Below are positions 8,857-19,691 of a stretch of DNA of 64,000 nt, one piece after another. Source of the DNA: Leishmania martiniquensis (Eukaryota; Euglenozoa; Kinetoplastea; Trypanosomatida; Trypanosomatidae); assembly GCF_017916325.1 (NCBI RefSeq), contig NC_090161.1, forward strand, positions 396,501-460,500, in the 5' to 3' direction. The notes under the pieces were generated by a model, which made no database searches, was not told the DNA's origin, and saw only the letters and a program-made list of their open reading frames with translations. The number at the start of each line of letters is the position of its first letter. The first letter of the stretch is position 1. The position numbers and the translations under genes were made by a program.

Positions 8857-10493
8857 AGGGGAAGAAGAGCTGGACGAAGGCGAGGGAGAGAGGAAGGGGA
8901 GGCAAGAAAGACAGTTACTCGTGTTGAGTGGAGGTGTCTTGCTGGTGTCTAGTGTGGTGGTGCTTCTGCTGGCCGGTGTGCCACCTTATCGGCAGCCGCC
9001 GACCTTGCAACTGACCGAGATGCTCAGTAACACCGTCAGTGCCGCTCTCCCGTTTGCTCCCTCTTCATCCACTTCACTCGACTCCCCCCCGCCGTTTTTC
9101 ATCGCCACACACGCAACCTCTACTGTCCGTCTTCTTGGCTTTCGGACGTCTGTGCTCCGTGAAGCGGTTCGAGGTAGAGCGTGAGTATCAGCAGTCTGGT
9201 GAGCGTGGGCGGCAAGCTCATGGCACGGCTCTTGGCTGCTCGCCGCTCCCCTCCTCCGTACTTCAGCGTCGAGCCGTAGGTGCATGCGGAAAAGGCAAAC
9301 AGCGTTCTCCCCGTCACAGAAGCCGCACATTCATGGGCACAGGCGCATGCGCATGAGCTGCCCCGATGCATCGTACCCCCTCCCTTCCGCCATTCGGCTC
9401 CCTCCTCAACCCTTTCCGCTTTGCTTTGCGGCTTCTTCCGTCTTCAGATGTACACGCATCGCGGGAAGGAGGGCGAGCCGTGTGACCGGTGCTTCTCCGC
9501 GTTTCTTCAGGTCTGCGCATTACATCAACAAGGGCACGCTGCGTACCCGTCGGGGAAAGGTGTAAGTCCCGCACTCACAGGTGCACCTGTGCACAGACGC
9601 ATGCGTTTATGCTTCCTCGACGAGGCATACTATCACGTCTCGCGCGCCTGCGGGGAGGAAAGCCAATCGAAACGGGAGCAGGGAGGAGAGTCGCGCAGCT
9701 GCACACCGCACCACCGCCCAGGCACAGTTGCTTTTTCTTCCCTCCCCCCACCCCCACACTGATACCCCAGCCTGAGTAGGTGAAGGAGTTCGGGAGGAGG
9801 GGGGTGGAAGCACCTCCGGCACCTCCTTCAGTCTAAGGCTGCTCCGCCGCGTGAGGACGGCAAGCCGACTCACTCTCTCTCTCTGGACTCTTCTCTTCCT
9901 GCCCCCATACGCGGATCGTGCAGCGTAGCCACCACCACCACCCCTCCCTCACACCCGCACCCCCTCCCACCCCCACCCCTCACACATACACACACCCATA
10001 CCGAATCCCTGCGCACACAAGCTTTCGCATTAACTTCCGCCCACACGCGCAGACACGTTGCCGTCAGCGACGACCTCGGCCAGCCTCACCGGAAAGGGGG
10101 GCCCGACTGCGTAGAAAGTGGCATCTTACCCAGAGGAAGAAAAAAAGAAAACGCGCAGAGAAGCAGGCAGATAGGCGATCGCGCACGGGGATGACACCAA
10201 CGCGGTCCTGTACCGCGTTTTAACCGTCAAACAGTTCTTCGATCGTCGCCCATAGAGCAGAAAACTTCTTTGCGCAGATCCTCTCCTTCCTTCTCCACGT
10301 GCGGACCCTGGCGTATGCGCACGCGCCGCACCCCCAAATCACCCTTCTCCACATCGGTGCATGCAGCCGTCCTCCCCTCTGGCGCCCACTGCACACGAGC
10401 GCCTTCCAAAGGCGGCATTGCCGTTTCACCCATTCGTTCTGCTGCCACTTTTGGTGGCGCCCTCATCCCCCGCACTCGCACTCAGCCGTCTCC
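8857..10493. other. 1.6-kb spacer before the BRCT-like giant gene
   Basis: No convincing gene. It holds C/T tracts, a long nearly G-free run at 9925-10010 made of CCA, CCCCTCC and CACA units, and purine-rich A/G stretches at 10130-10180. Short open frames here have no conserved content. Confidence 0.6.
10484..10485 (+). promoter_or_regulatory. Putative trans-splice acceptor AG, BRCT-like gene
   Basis: AG after a C-rich tract (10461-10483), nine bases before the ATG at 10494. Confidence 0.4.
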
Positions 10494-13400
10494 ATGGCGG
10501 GCCGCCAGCAGCCTCTCCCGTTTCTCACAATGGCCATCGATGCTGAGCCGTCGAGCTTGGCAGCGCGCCAAAATCGCCCGCTCGATTTGAGTGGGCTGCA
10601 ACCCAGAAGCTGCGGCGTGCACGATCGTTGTGGAAAGAGTAGAAATGCAGAGGAGGATGCGCAGACGACTTGCGAGCCGCACGAGCCCTTTCAACACCGT
10701 GAGGAAGCACGTGCAGGCGGCATGCCTCTCCCCTCCACGACGACACGCACCGGCTCCGTCTGCCTCGTCTCCTTCACGGGCTTCCGCGACGAGGACGAGT
10801 GGCGAGAAGATGGCAATGGCGGCGACGGTGCGCCGCACCAGCCCTCTCTGCACGGGGCAGGCAGTCATGCGGCACCTTGTGCGAGATCGCTCTCAGCCTA
10901 CGAGAAGATGGCCGCCGCCTTGCCAGGAGTACAGGTGGAATCGAAGCTGACGAGCTCAACAACCGTGCTGGTGGCGCGACGCGGGCTCACACTGAAGCGG
11001 CTACTCGCCGCTCGCCAAGGAATACCGGTGGTGCTGCCGCGGTGGGTGGAGATGGGCTGCCCAACACTGTCCGTCGGCGGCGGCGCTTGTGGCGCCACCG
11101 CGGCAGCCTCTGCCTTGCCTTATGATTTTTTTGCTGTGCCGTGGCTGCACGGATACGTCTTCTCGACGACCGGGCTATTGCCGTCGGAGAAGACCGCGAT
11201 AGAGAGCGTGTGCGCCGCTCACGGGGCGGTTCTCGACCCCTGTCTCACGTACAAGTGTGATGTGCTGCTTACCAGCACCGAGTGCGTGCAGGCATTGCAG
11301 CGGCTTCTCAGTGCTGACGAAGTCGGCGATGCGGCGCGAAGAGGGCGTCATCAGCATCAGTGCCGCGCAGAGGTCCAGCGCACAGATACTGGGCGTATAG
11401 AGTGCTTTGGCGCGGAAATGGCGGCGCCTAGCCATGGCAGAAGTGTGTCTCACGCAGCGTGGCTCACCGACAAGCTGCGCTTCGCGCTCGAGCTGGACGT
11501 CCCGGTGGTGGACTACGTCAAGCTGTTCGCGATGCTGCGCCTCGATCGCCTGCCACCTGCGACGTGGATCCCCGGCAAAGGCAGGTCGCTGCCCAAGCCG
11601 GGCTCGAAGATGCACCATCGATCCGACGACGACGCTGAGGGCCACAATCGCCAGTACGCAGACGCGCTCAAAGGCAGCGACTTCGATTCTATCGTGGATG
11701 TGTGCCGCGTGGGTGCGCCAACTGGGGGCAGCCCTGAATGGGCGCGCATCCTCTCCGTCTTCATGAATGTGGGTGAGGCGCGGCTGACAGGCAGAAGCGG
11801 TCTGCAACGCGGCGGGAGCGTGGCAGAAGGCGGAAGAATAGGCACAAGGTCCTCCACCCCGCCCGATAATATCGCCCTTCGGGACTGCTCGCTGCAGTCG
11901 TCCTCGTCGTCCTTCACGGATTCTGCTTCGACAGTGTCCGACCCAGATGTGTGGGAGGATTTGCTGAGCTGCGCGTTGGCGCCGCCCCTCGGCGACCAGC
12001 GGCTTCGGCGCGCCGGTGCATGCCCAGGCGTTTGCAGCACGGTGGGCGCGACCACTGCTGCTCTGCCGCCACCCTCCCAGTTCCTATTCGACAGACAAGC
12101 CATGAACACCGCAGAGGTGGAAGACCTCGCTGATGCAGAACAAGAGGTGTCCACGTTGCACGTTTCACTCCCCGACTACTACAGTGCAACAGCGCAGCCT
12201 GCGCTTGCTCCACATGCCCCACTCCAGTGGGACTACGCTCGCGAGGAGATGTCGGAGGCGACGGAGGATGCCGACGAGGGCATCGCTGCCGTGGACCCGT
12301 CACCTCGGTTATCCACCAATGCCCTCCTTCACGGCGAGCCGGCGTCAAAACGTCAGTCGATTCGCACGGACACGCCGTCGGCACGTGCGCAGCGTGACGA
12401 GCCAGTATACGCAAAGCTGAGGCAGACCACTTTTGCGTGCGACGCCGCGCCTCGCGGCCCGGGGGGGTTGCTGCCACCACCCCATCCTGCGGCTCCTCCA
12501 GACTATCCAGCGACAGCCCTATCGCCGACAAGAGGAGGTCGAGGCGCACTCCTGGCTGAAACGCAGGTGCTGGTAGAGTCCTGCGTGGGGGCAGACGCAC
12601 TGGAGCTGGCGCTGGCTCAGCGGCACGACGCGTGCGAGCCGGGAGCGCTCCGCGCCTCCGCAACACGTCACGCCTTGCCGCTGCTGGCCATGCATCCGCC
12701 GTACCTCACAATATGCGTGCTTGGGTGCACTGAGTTGGAGCTGCGCAAGACAGTTCAGTGGTCGGCACAGTGCCGGATGCTGCGCTCTCCAGTGCCAACG
12801 CCTACCACCGATCTCGTTCTTCTGGGTAGCCGCGTACTGACGAAGAAGCGGCGCACTGTACGCACCGCCTTTGATTCCGAAGACAAGAACCAGCAGCAGC
12901 AGCAGCGACCTTCATGCCACCTTGGTGCCTTGCCAGATGGGGGCAGCGGCGAAACTCGAGACCGTCCTGACCAGCCTGGGCGTGATGGGGTGGTGGCCAT
13001 ACGGTACTGGGAGATGGACGCTGTGGTGGCGCGGACGCTGGCGGATGTCTGCGGTATTCCGCTGAGCCGTGTGCTACCGCTCAAGTGGCTCCAGGACGCA
13101 GCGTCCGACGTTCAAAGGACCTGCGAAGCGGCGAAGCTCCAGACAGAACCGAAAGCAGTGCACCGAAGCGCCGCGCATACTCTGAGTGAGGATGGCGGAG
13201 AGGACAGCACCTGCAACCCTTGGGCGGCAGCCGACACGCCACTAGACGAGCTCGGCGGACCGCTTAAGAGTGACCTCGCTGCTGCTGGTACCGCAGCAGC
13301 AGCAGCAGCAGCAGGGAGTGAGACAAACGCAGCGCCGTCGCAGCAGCGGCAGCCGTTTCACCCGCTTCCGCCTTTCTCGCCAGATCAACTACCGGATGTG

Positions 13401-16400
13401 TCGGACCCCAAGTACTACATACGCGTGCGGTGGGGATCCGCTGCTTCGTGGGCAGGCAGTGCCACCCCTGCAGCTGTGCAGAGGCCCCGGGACACTTCAG
13501 CGGAAGGTGCCTTCGTGGAAGTGCGGGCCCCCAGATCGACAAAGCACCGCGGTATGCAGGAGAGCGCGCAACGGGTAATGGGCGACTCTGCAAGGCAGCT
13601 GGCGTCGGTCTGCGCACCATCGCTCACCGGAAAGGAGACGAATAACGCTGACAGCGCCCCTGCCGTGGAGGGCGCCTCATTGAAGACGACGACATCTTTA
13701 CCAGTGGCGGCGGGTACCGAAGCCGATGGGTCTCGCGCTCATGTGCACGTGCAGCCGTGCAAGGGGAGCTCCAACATGGAGGATGAGCAGCAATCGTACG
13801 TGGAGGCGTTGGCAACAGCAGAGCGTCGCTTTAAACAACTCGTCACGCTCTTCCGTGTCCCGGGCGACGATAACGATACACGGGGAAGTGTCGGCGCTGC
13901 TGAGCAGGACTACCAAGGACGCTCGAGAGCGCTCGAGGCGTGCTATTTCTGCTGCGTGGAAGGCGAGTACGCACGCGTCGATTGGGCTGTGATACGTGGC
14001 CTCATCCGCTACAGCGGCGGCCGAGCAGAGAAGCGAACAGCAGACGACTGGCAAGCTCTTTTGCAACAGCAGCAGCAGCAACCGTCAGTTTCCGCAAATA
14101 CTGCCATCGGTGACGCGCAGATTGCGCACCAAGAGCAGAACTTGGCGCGTGCGCTGCGCCGAAGCGTCGAGTACGTCAAGCTCCACCAAAAGTTCCTTCG
14201 AGTGATGCGCAGTGTTGAGGGTACCGGCGAGTCCAGTTATCAGACTCGTGCTGGCGTGGACTCCGGGGGCGCCGACCCTGCGGGTACACGCGCCGACGCG
14301 GATGAGGAGAGCGCGGCGGAGCTGGCCCGTCTGACGGCAAAGATGCAGCGCGTGTCCCACCTATGTCAGCAGGCACCGGCGCTCTATCTATTTCCGCACA
14401 GCTTTCAGCGCGCAACTGCAGACGAGAGGGGCCTCTCTGTCGCTCCTGATGCAGGAATGCGATGCAAGAAGGCCTTGCCAGGCCGCGCAGGAGTGGGTGC
14501 AGTGTCGGCCTACAAGCACTCTCACCCCCTTCAACGCCTCCCTGCCGTGACGATGGACTACGTGCTTGCATGCATCGCTGTTGGCCGCTGCCTCGACCCG
14601 CACAGCTGCTTCCTCTTTGACACCTCTATTCCCAGCTCGCCGGACATGCGTCTCTTCCATCACCACCAGCGGGGAGGCGGTAGCGCATCATCGCAGAACA
14701 TCAAGGCGCGCCCCACGGGGCCTCGCCATGGCCACGGCGCTACGGGGAGCATCGAGGCGGAAGGCAGCGGTGGCGAAACAGAGAAGCGGCCGCGGGCGAA
14801 TACTGTAAGCGCTGGCCACGGCTGTGTTGGCCGAGGAGCGGCACCACTGTGCAGACCTGCGCTTTCAAACTGGGTGCTGGAGCGCCGTTACAGCAAGACC
14901 GACTCGGTGGGGGTGTGTATATCGGTTCTATGGAGGCTTCCGACATCAGCGCCTGCGGAAGGCGAGCAGTGCTGGTCACGCGTGGACACGCTCCCTTCAC
15001 CACGGACGGCGGCCGCCGCAGAGCGTTGCCTCACCCCAGATGCATCGGTGGTGCCGCTGCTCCGCGTACTCCTCCTGGGGCTTCGCAACGCAGCCGAGGC
15101 CTTGGGCGGCCATGTCATGGACACCTTCTCACCGTCGGCCGTCACCCATGTCGTGTCGGTGGACGTCGGCGGCATTGTCTCTGGCACCCTCCGCGACGCG
15201 TTCGCAAGCGACGCGGAGGAGAAAATGGGCGCCGAGGCCGGCAGCAGTGACGGCAGCAGCCCCTTCCCGTATTGGCCAGCGGAGGGCATCGAGTGCATCG
15301 TGCGCTGCGCCGCGCGTGACGAGGTGTCGCTAGTGAGTCTTGATTGGTTGGCGGCGTGTGTTGAGTACGGCGTGTTCGTTGAGGAGGCGGCCTACGCGCC
15401 ACCGCCTGAACTGCGCGCTCTCGTGGAAGCAGAGGCGCAGAGAGCCGCGGTTGTATCCGCGCAGGCCGCACGCAAAAAGCAGCAGCAGCGGCGGCAACCA
15501 CGCCAGCCCAGAAGCCGTTGCGACTTCAGCGAGCGCGGTGGCCGTTTAGCCGCGCCCCCTGATGTCCATCCAGCGCCGCCCAGCTCGCTGGCGTCGCATG
15601 AGGCTCGCCTTGCCTTTCCCCTTGAGGAGCACCGAAAGCGGGTCGACACCTGGACCTGCGCCTCGTCGGAGGCAGCGACGCCACACAAACGGTGGCCACT
15701 GCAGGTCCTGGGCGACGGCGCACCTCCTGGCAGAGACAACAAAGGAAGAGAACAACGCGAGGAGTGCCGCACACCAGTTCGGCGGTGCGCCCCCACTGCG
15801 TCGGCAACGCTGTGCGACAGTTGCGTGGAGCCATGCACGCCTCCCATCAGAAAAGAATCAGCCCCAGAGCGCGCTGCGCAGCGCCTTCAAGAGCCTCTGC
15901 CGCCACAGCCCCTCTCCTCACCAGTGCCGCCGCCACCGCAGCCGCTGTCGAGCCCCAACTTGGAATCGTCATGGACGGACTTTCGTGCTCGCAGTGCCGG
16001 AACTCCGCCTGCCGGTTATCGTAATCGCCGCCTTCAGCATCGCAGTCGCTCTTTACTCTCTGCATCGCAGCACAACACTCGATCACTGCGTGAGCAACAG
16101 GATGCGGACGCATACGTGGAGCATCTTGGCGATCTCTTCAATTTCGTCTCTCCAGGATCCACACCGTTGCCGTCCTCGGCGCGCCGCTTGCGCGAGCACT
16201 CAACCGCGACGCTCGCTGCCACGGACGCCGTCACTCCGCAACGGCTGGACAGTCCCCTCACAGAATGCAATCGCTCGCAGTCGCGCCCGCCCATGGTGTC
16301 CACTGCGTATGGGGGACCGCAACCGCACAGCGGCATCGCTCTCGGACGCGACGCCTGCAGCACGCCATCGTCGCAGCGCACGCAGGTGCTCGCAGCATCA

Positions 16401-19400
16401 CCAACGGAAGAAATCCCGAAGATGACCGCAGCAGGGACGAAAGATTCTACGTTAGGCCCTAGCGATCTGCTGTCAACGCCGCGACGTCGCACACTGCGCG
16501 GCGCTGCTGCTATCACTGCCGCCCTCACCTCCTCAGCTAGCAAGATTACGACCCTTTCAAGCCCCGACAAGCAGCGTCGACGCATCGAGGAGGTCGACGT
16601 CGCCGTGAACGACTCTGTGGCGGACTCCCGGACGCGGGTGCCATTGCCAGGAACTGTGCATGCCCTTTGTGCAGTAGGTTCTGCTGCGCCAGATGCGGGT
16701 GCAATGCCTCCGCCGCTCCTCGCCCTGCCCAACCTGCTGGGCGGAAGTACCGACTTGAGTGGTGACGGCACCGCCAATGAAAAGGCCGTCGGCCTCAGCA
16801 TCACCCACGCTAGCTCTGAGGAGGTCGATGGCTACGAGCAGCACCTCCTGGGGGGTCGCTGTACGACGAGTCTCCTCGCTTCTCAAACGCAGGACGCGCT
16901 CGGCGAAGGGGGTGAGCGCAGGGCAAGGGGTACGCTTAATGGGACTGCGCAGCAAAATAGGGCGAGCAAGCGAAGTCGGGTAGGTGGAGGGCCGCAAGAC
17001 GGCAGTCATGTGCGCAGCAAGTTGGCGCTGGGCGCGCCGCAGCTGAGTTCGCCAGCTGCCGTCGCGTGGACACACGATGTTATTCCTGACCCTCGAGAGG
17101 AGCAGTGGCAGCCTCAAGATATCGCGGTGGTCGAGTGCGTAGACGCAGAGGCCATAGACGGCGATGTGCTCGAGCCCGCCTCCTTTGTGGCAGCAACAGC
17201 CGAGGAGTACGGGCCGACTCCCGCTGCAATGGCAGAGACCGCCGTTGGGGAAAGCGAATGTAAGGGTGCAGCGGCCGTCCTGCCGGCCGGCGAACGGGAA
17301 GAGGTACGGTGTGGGGAAGACACGAAAGCGGTGTCTTCTGCTCCATGTGCGACTGGCGCAGCCCACGGGCCGCCCGTTCTCGCCCCACCCACGACAGCAG
17401 AGGCAGCCACACTGTTGAAGCGCAAAAGTGCGCAGCCTCGTTCGGAGTCGTGCACCGCGCCACGGCAGCCCTCCCCGACTCCGTATCCGCCGCCGTCGTC
17501 GCCGACGCCGGCGATGGATGAGGATGGAAGAGTGGGCAGTTTCGCGAAGGCGACGGAGGAAGAGCAGCGGTGCGGTATGCCATGCGCGCGCGCCGCGAGC
17601 AACGCGACGCCGCCTTCTCCGTGGTCCCGACACCGGCCGCTGAGTCTGTCGCGTCGCCCCTCACGCTCACCTCCGCCGGTACCGGCACTCGGGCCCGCGA
17701 AGCCGACTGCTCTCGCCATCGACATCGTTCCTCGCACGTCAGCAGTGACGTCGAGCGCAGTGGAGTGTTTGCGCCTTTATGTACTGCATGACTTGCCGCA
17801 CCGAGTAGCGCGTGTGCGTCGATGCGAAGAGGCTCTCCAACTCCTCATGCGCCGCCGACGCGGCGTCGAACCGAAACCGTACGCCGGCGGAGTGTCGCCC
17901 GTGAAAGGTGACGGCCACGGCAGTGACGCCCATGCTTCCTCTGGCTCGCCTTCACTCACCACGAATCCGCAGCCTGCGCCCCCTCTCTCCTTTGTCGCCC
18001 GCTGTGAGGACGCGAACGTACTCGTGGCGCACGAAGTCAACCTCCGCGAAAGCGTCCTCCTGGCGGTAGTGGCGGGGTGCTGGGTAGTGCAGCCGGGATT
18101 CCTAGAATGCGCAGCCGCTGTCCTCGACGGCGCCTGCTGGGATGACGGCAGCAACAGCACTGACCTGACGGGGGGCCGATGGCCTACCCTGCAGCTGCAG
18201 TCGCCACGGCACTCAACGTTCGGGCCGGCAGCGGCGACAGCGTCTGCGGTCTGTTTGATGCGTCTGCGCGAGGCCTTGCCCATATACGAGTGGACAGCGG
18301 AGGCGCTGCCGCGTGCCCTGGAATCGGAGTGTCCTCCGCCAAACGACACGGTGCCCCCGGTGCAGCGTGCTCTGGTGCAGCAGTGCCGCTTGCAGCGCCA
18401 GGTGCGTGAGCGGGCAGCGGTTGGCAGCATTACGGGTGGGTCTGCGGGGCAGCGGCCCGCCACTGGCCAGCTACATCGACGTGCCTTTGAAGGTGGCAGC
18501 TTTCTTCTCCTGTCCCGCCCTTTCCTTGAGACGGGGGCTCCAGTGGGTGAAACGGAAGGAGTGAAGGCGGATGTGGAAGATGCGGGGAGCTGCCGCACGT
18601 CGTCTCGGGTGCGCGCCATCGCGCGCATCTTGGAGAGCGGCGGTGGACATGTCTGCTATTGTGTGCAGGTCGGCTGCACAGTAGCATATGTGGAGAAGGT
18701 GGATGAAGTCAGCGAAACTGTCGCCACATCCGCTCGCGCTGCGCTTGTAGAGGAGCCACCACTGCAGTGCTGCGTGCGCGCGTCATTACCGTGCGGGCAG
18801 TGGCGTCAGCTGCGCCGGCGCAGTCTCGCCCTCACTCTCTCATCCCCGGTGACGGACGCGGTGCTCTACCGTGACCTGCTGTGGCTCATCTGCCACCAGG
18901 TACGCCGAGAACCTTTGGAGACGCTATTTGTGTTGCTCGATGCAAGCCTCCTAGACATGGATACAGACAACGACCACGGCGCAACGACCGTACATGTGAC
19001 AGCGGGGTCGCATACAGCTGTCCACCGTTGTGTTTCCTCTGAGGCGCGTCGCAACGGGAAAGAGACAGGCAGCGCAGAAGTGCTGACCACGCTGGCGTCC
19101 TTCGAGGACGACTGTGCTTCAAAGAAGCGACGGACAGAGGCCGCCGAACGGCCCAATGGCACCCAGCCATACCCAACGTCGGCATCAGCGGTGGCGGCCG
19201 CCGCAGCCGGCGATGTCGCGTCTTACAGAACTTGCACGGTAGCAGCGTGGCTCTCTAGCTGGCTGCTCCTCTCTCCAGACGACGGCAGTCGTTCAGTAGC
19301 GGTCGATGAAGCGCTACCGTGTGCCCCCTGCTATGCACCGGTGGCTGCAGAAGCTATGCGAGCCCATTTTTGTGCATGCTGTACGGCGGTGCGCACGCCA

Positions 19401-19691
19401 AGTACCGCCCCTGGGCCCTCCAATGTGACGGGTGTTCCGTTCCCAGTCCCCTCGGTGGAGGAGGTTTGTCAGGCGTGCGCGGGTGTGGACGGTCGCGCGG
19501 AGGCCGAGTCGACGGCGTCTGCGGGCCGTGGTCGTGTTCGCCGTATTGAATTTCGAAGCGCGGGCTGGGTCGGTGCGTGTGTTGCTGCCGGTGGGGCTGC
19601 CGCGATGGCCACCTCGACAGACGCCTGGATGCGGGCGGGCGAGGCGCACACCCTCTTGGGCGTCCTCTTCCTCGAGTGCATGCCGCTGTGA
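10494..19691 (+). CDS. Very large protein with several BRCT-like segments (TopBP1/MDC1-type candidate)
   Basis: A 3065-residue protein, by far the largest here. I see repeated stretches with BRCT hallmarks: a hydrophobic first strand, a Gly-Gly or Gly-Ala turn, a THVV/TDLVL-like strand, and a late aromatic in PRWVE or LDWL. Candidates: about 86-187 (SFTGF ... LPRWVEMG); 218-350 (STTGLL ... AHGAVLDP ... VVDYVKLF); 735-870 (ICVLGC ... TDLVLLGS ... PLKWLQDA); 1147-1370 with an insert; 1520-1635 (LLLGLRNAAEALGGHV ... VTHVVSVD ... SLDWLAACV); 2420-2545; and 2665-2930. BRCT domains bind phosphoproteins in DNA-damage signalling and replication, so a nuclear genome-maintenance role is inferred, not shown. 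Linkers are Ser/Pro/Arg/Gln-rich, with CAG-coded Gln runs (12889-12906) and an Ala run (13290-13315). The first ATG in frame is 10494; 10533 is the alternative. No kinase or other catalytic motif seen. Confidence 0.75.
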   Translation: MAGRQQPLPFLTMAIDAEPSSLAARQNRPLDLSGLQPRSCGVHDRCGKSRNAEEDAQTTCEPHEPFQHREEARAGGMPLPSTTTRTGSVCLVSFTGFRDEDEWREDGNGGDGAPHQPSLHGAGSHAAPCARSLSAYEKMAAALPGVQVESKLTSSTTVLVARRGLTLKRLLAARQGIPVVLPRWVEMGCPTLSVGGGACGATAAASALPYDFFAVPWLHGYVFSTTGLLPSEKTAIESVCAAHGAVLDPCLTYKCDVLLTSTECVQALQRLLSADEVGDAARRGRHQHQCRAEVQRTDTGRIECFGAEMAAPSHGRSVSHAAWLTDKLRFALELDVPVVDYVKLFAMLRLDRLPPATWIPGKGRSLPKPGSKMHHRSDDDAEGHNRQYADALKGSDFDSIVDVCRVGAPTGGSPEWARILSVFMNVGEARLTGRSGLQRGGSVAEGGRIGTRSSTPPDNIALRDCSLQSSSSSFTDSASTVSDPDVWEDLLSCALAPPLGDQRLRRAGACPGVCSTVGATTAALPPPSQFLFDRQAMNTAEVEDLADAEQEVSTLHVSLPDYYSATAQPALAPHAPLQWDYAREEMSEATEDADEGIAAVDPSPRLSTNALLHGEPASKRQSIRTDTPSARAQRDEPVYAKLRQTTFACDAAPRGPGGLLPPPHPAAPPDYPATALSPTRGGRGALLAETQVLVESCVGADALELALAQRHDACEPGALRASATRHALPLLAMHPPYLTICVLGCTELELRKTVQWSAQCRMLRSPVPTPTTDLVLLGSRVLTKKRRTVRTAFDSEDKNQQQQQRPSCHLGALPDGGSGETRDRPDQPGRDGVVAIRYWEMDAVVARTLADVCGIPLSRVLPLKWLQDAASDVQRTCEAAKLQTEPKAVHRSAAHTLSEDGGEDSTCNPWAAADTPLDELGGPLKSDLAAAGTAAAAAAAGSETNAAPSQQRQPFHPLPPFSPDQLPDVSDPKYYIRVRWGSAASWAGSATPAAVQRPRDTSAEGAFVEVRAPRSTKHRGMQESAQRVMGDSARQLASVCAPSLTGKETNNADSAPAVEGASLKTTTSLPVAAGTEADGSRAHVHVQPCKGSSNMEDEQQSYVEALATAERRFKQLVTLFRVPGDDNDTRGSVGAAEQDYQGRSRALEACYFCCVEGEYARVDWAVIRGLIRYSGGRAEKRTADDWQALLQQQQQQPSVSANTAIGDAQIAHQEQNLARALRRSVEYVKLHQKFLRVMRSVEGTGESSYQTRAGVDSGGADPAGTRADADEESAAELARLTAKMQRVSHLCQQAPALYLFPHSFQRATADERGLSVAPDAGMRCKKALPGRAGVGAVSAYKHSHPLQRLPAVTMDYVLACIAVGRCLDPHSCFLFDTSIPSSPDMRLFHHHQRGGGSASSQNIKARPTGPRHGHGATGSIEAEGSGGETEKRPRANTVSAGHGCVGRGAAPLCRPALSNWVLERRYSKTDSVGVCISVLWRLPTSAPAEGEQCWSRVDTLPSPRTAAAAERCLTPDASVVPLLRVLLLGLRNAAEALGGHVMDTFSPSAVTHVVSVDVGGIVSGTLRDAFASDAEEKMGAEAGSSDGSSPFPYWPAEGIECIVRCAARDEVSLVSLDWLAACVEYGVFVEEAAYAPPPELRALVEAEAQRAAVVSAQAARKKQQQRRQPRQPRSRCDFSERGGRLAAPPDVHPAPPSSLASHEARLAFPLEEHRKRVDTWTCASSEAATPHKRWPLQVLGDGAPPGRDNKGREQREECRTPVRRCAPTASATLCDSCVEPCTPPIRKESAPERAAQRLQEPLPPQPLSSPVPPPPQPLSSPNLESSWTDFRARSAGTPPAGYRNRRLQHRSRSLLSASQHNTRSLREQQDADAYVEHLGDLFNFVSPGSTPLPSSARRLREHSTATLAATDAVTPQRLDSPLTECNRSQSRPPMVSTAYGGPQPHSGIALGRDACSTPSSQRTQVLAASPTEEIPKMTAAGTKDSTLGPSDLLSTPRRRTLRGAAAITAALTSSASKITTLSSPDKQRRRIEEVDVAVNDSVADSRTRVPLPGTVHALCAVGSAAPDAGAMPPPLLALPNLLGGSTDLSGDGTANEKAVGLSITHASSEEVDGYEQHLLGGRCTTSLLASQTQDALGEGGERRARGTLNGTAQQNRASKRSRVGGGPQDGSHVRSKLALGAPQLSSPAAVAWTHDVIPDPREEQWQPQDIAVVECVDAEAIDGDVLEPASFVAATAEEYGPTPAAMAETAVGESECKGAAAVLPAGEREEVRCGEDTKAVSSAPCATGAAHGPPVLAPPTTAEAATLLKRKSAQPRSESCTAPRQPSPTPYPPPSSPTPAMDEDGRVGSFAKATEEEQRCGMPCARAASNATPPSPWSRHRPLSLSRRPSRSPPPVPALGPAKPTALAIDIVPRTSAVTSSAVECLRLYVLHDLPHRVARVRRCEEALQLLMRRRRGVEPKPYAGGVSPVKGDGHGSDAHASSGSPSLTTNPQPAPPLSFVARCEDANVLVAHEVNLRESVLLAVVAGCWVVQPGFLECAAAVLDGACWDDGSNSTDLTGGRWPTLQLQSPRHSTFGPAAATASAVCLMRLREALPIYEWTAEALPRALESECPPPNDTVPPVQRALVQQCRLQRQVRERAAVGSITGGSAGQRPATGQLHRRAFEGGSFLLLSRPFLETGAPVGETEGVKADVEDAGSCRTSSRVRAIARILESGGGHVCYCVQVGCTVAYVEKVDEVSETVATSARAALVEEPPLQCCVRASLPCGQWRQLRRRSLALTLSSPVTDAVLYRDLLWLICHQVRREPLETLFVLLDASLLDMDTDNDHGATTVHVTAGSHTAVHRCVSSEARRNGKETGSAEVLTTLASFEDDCASKKRRTEAAERPNGTQPYPTSASAVAAAAAGDVASYRTCTVAAWLSSWLLLSPDDGSRSVAVDEALPCAPCYAPVAAEAMRAHFCACCTAVRTPSTAPGPSNVTGVPFPVPSVEEVCQACAGVDGRAEAESTASAGRGRVRRIEFRSAGWVGACVAAGGAAAMATSTDAWMRAGEAHTLLGVLFLECMPL

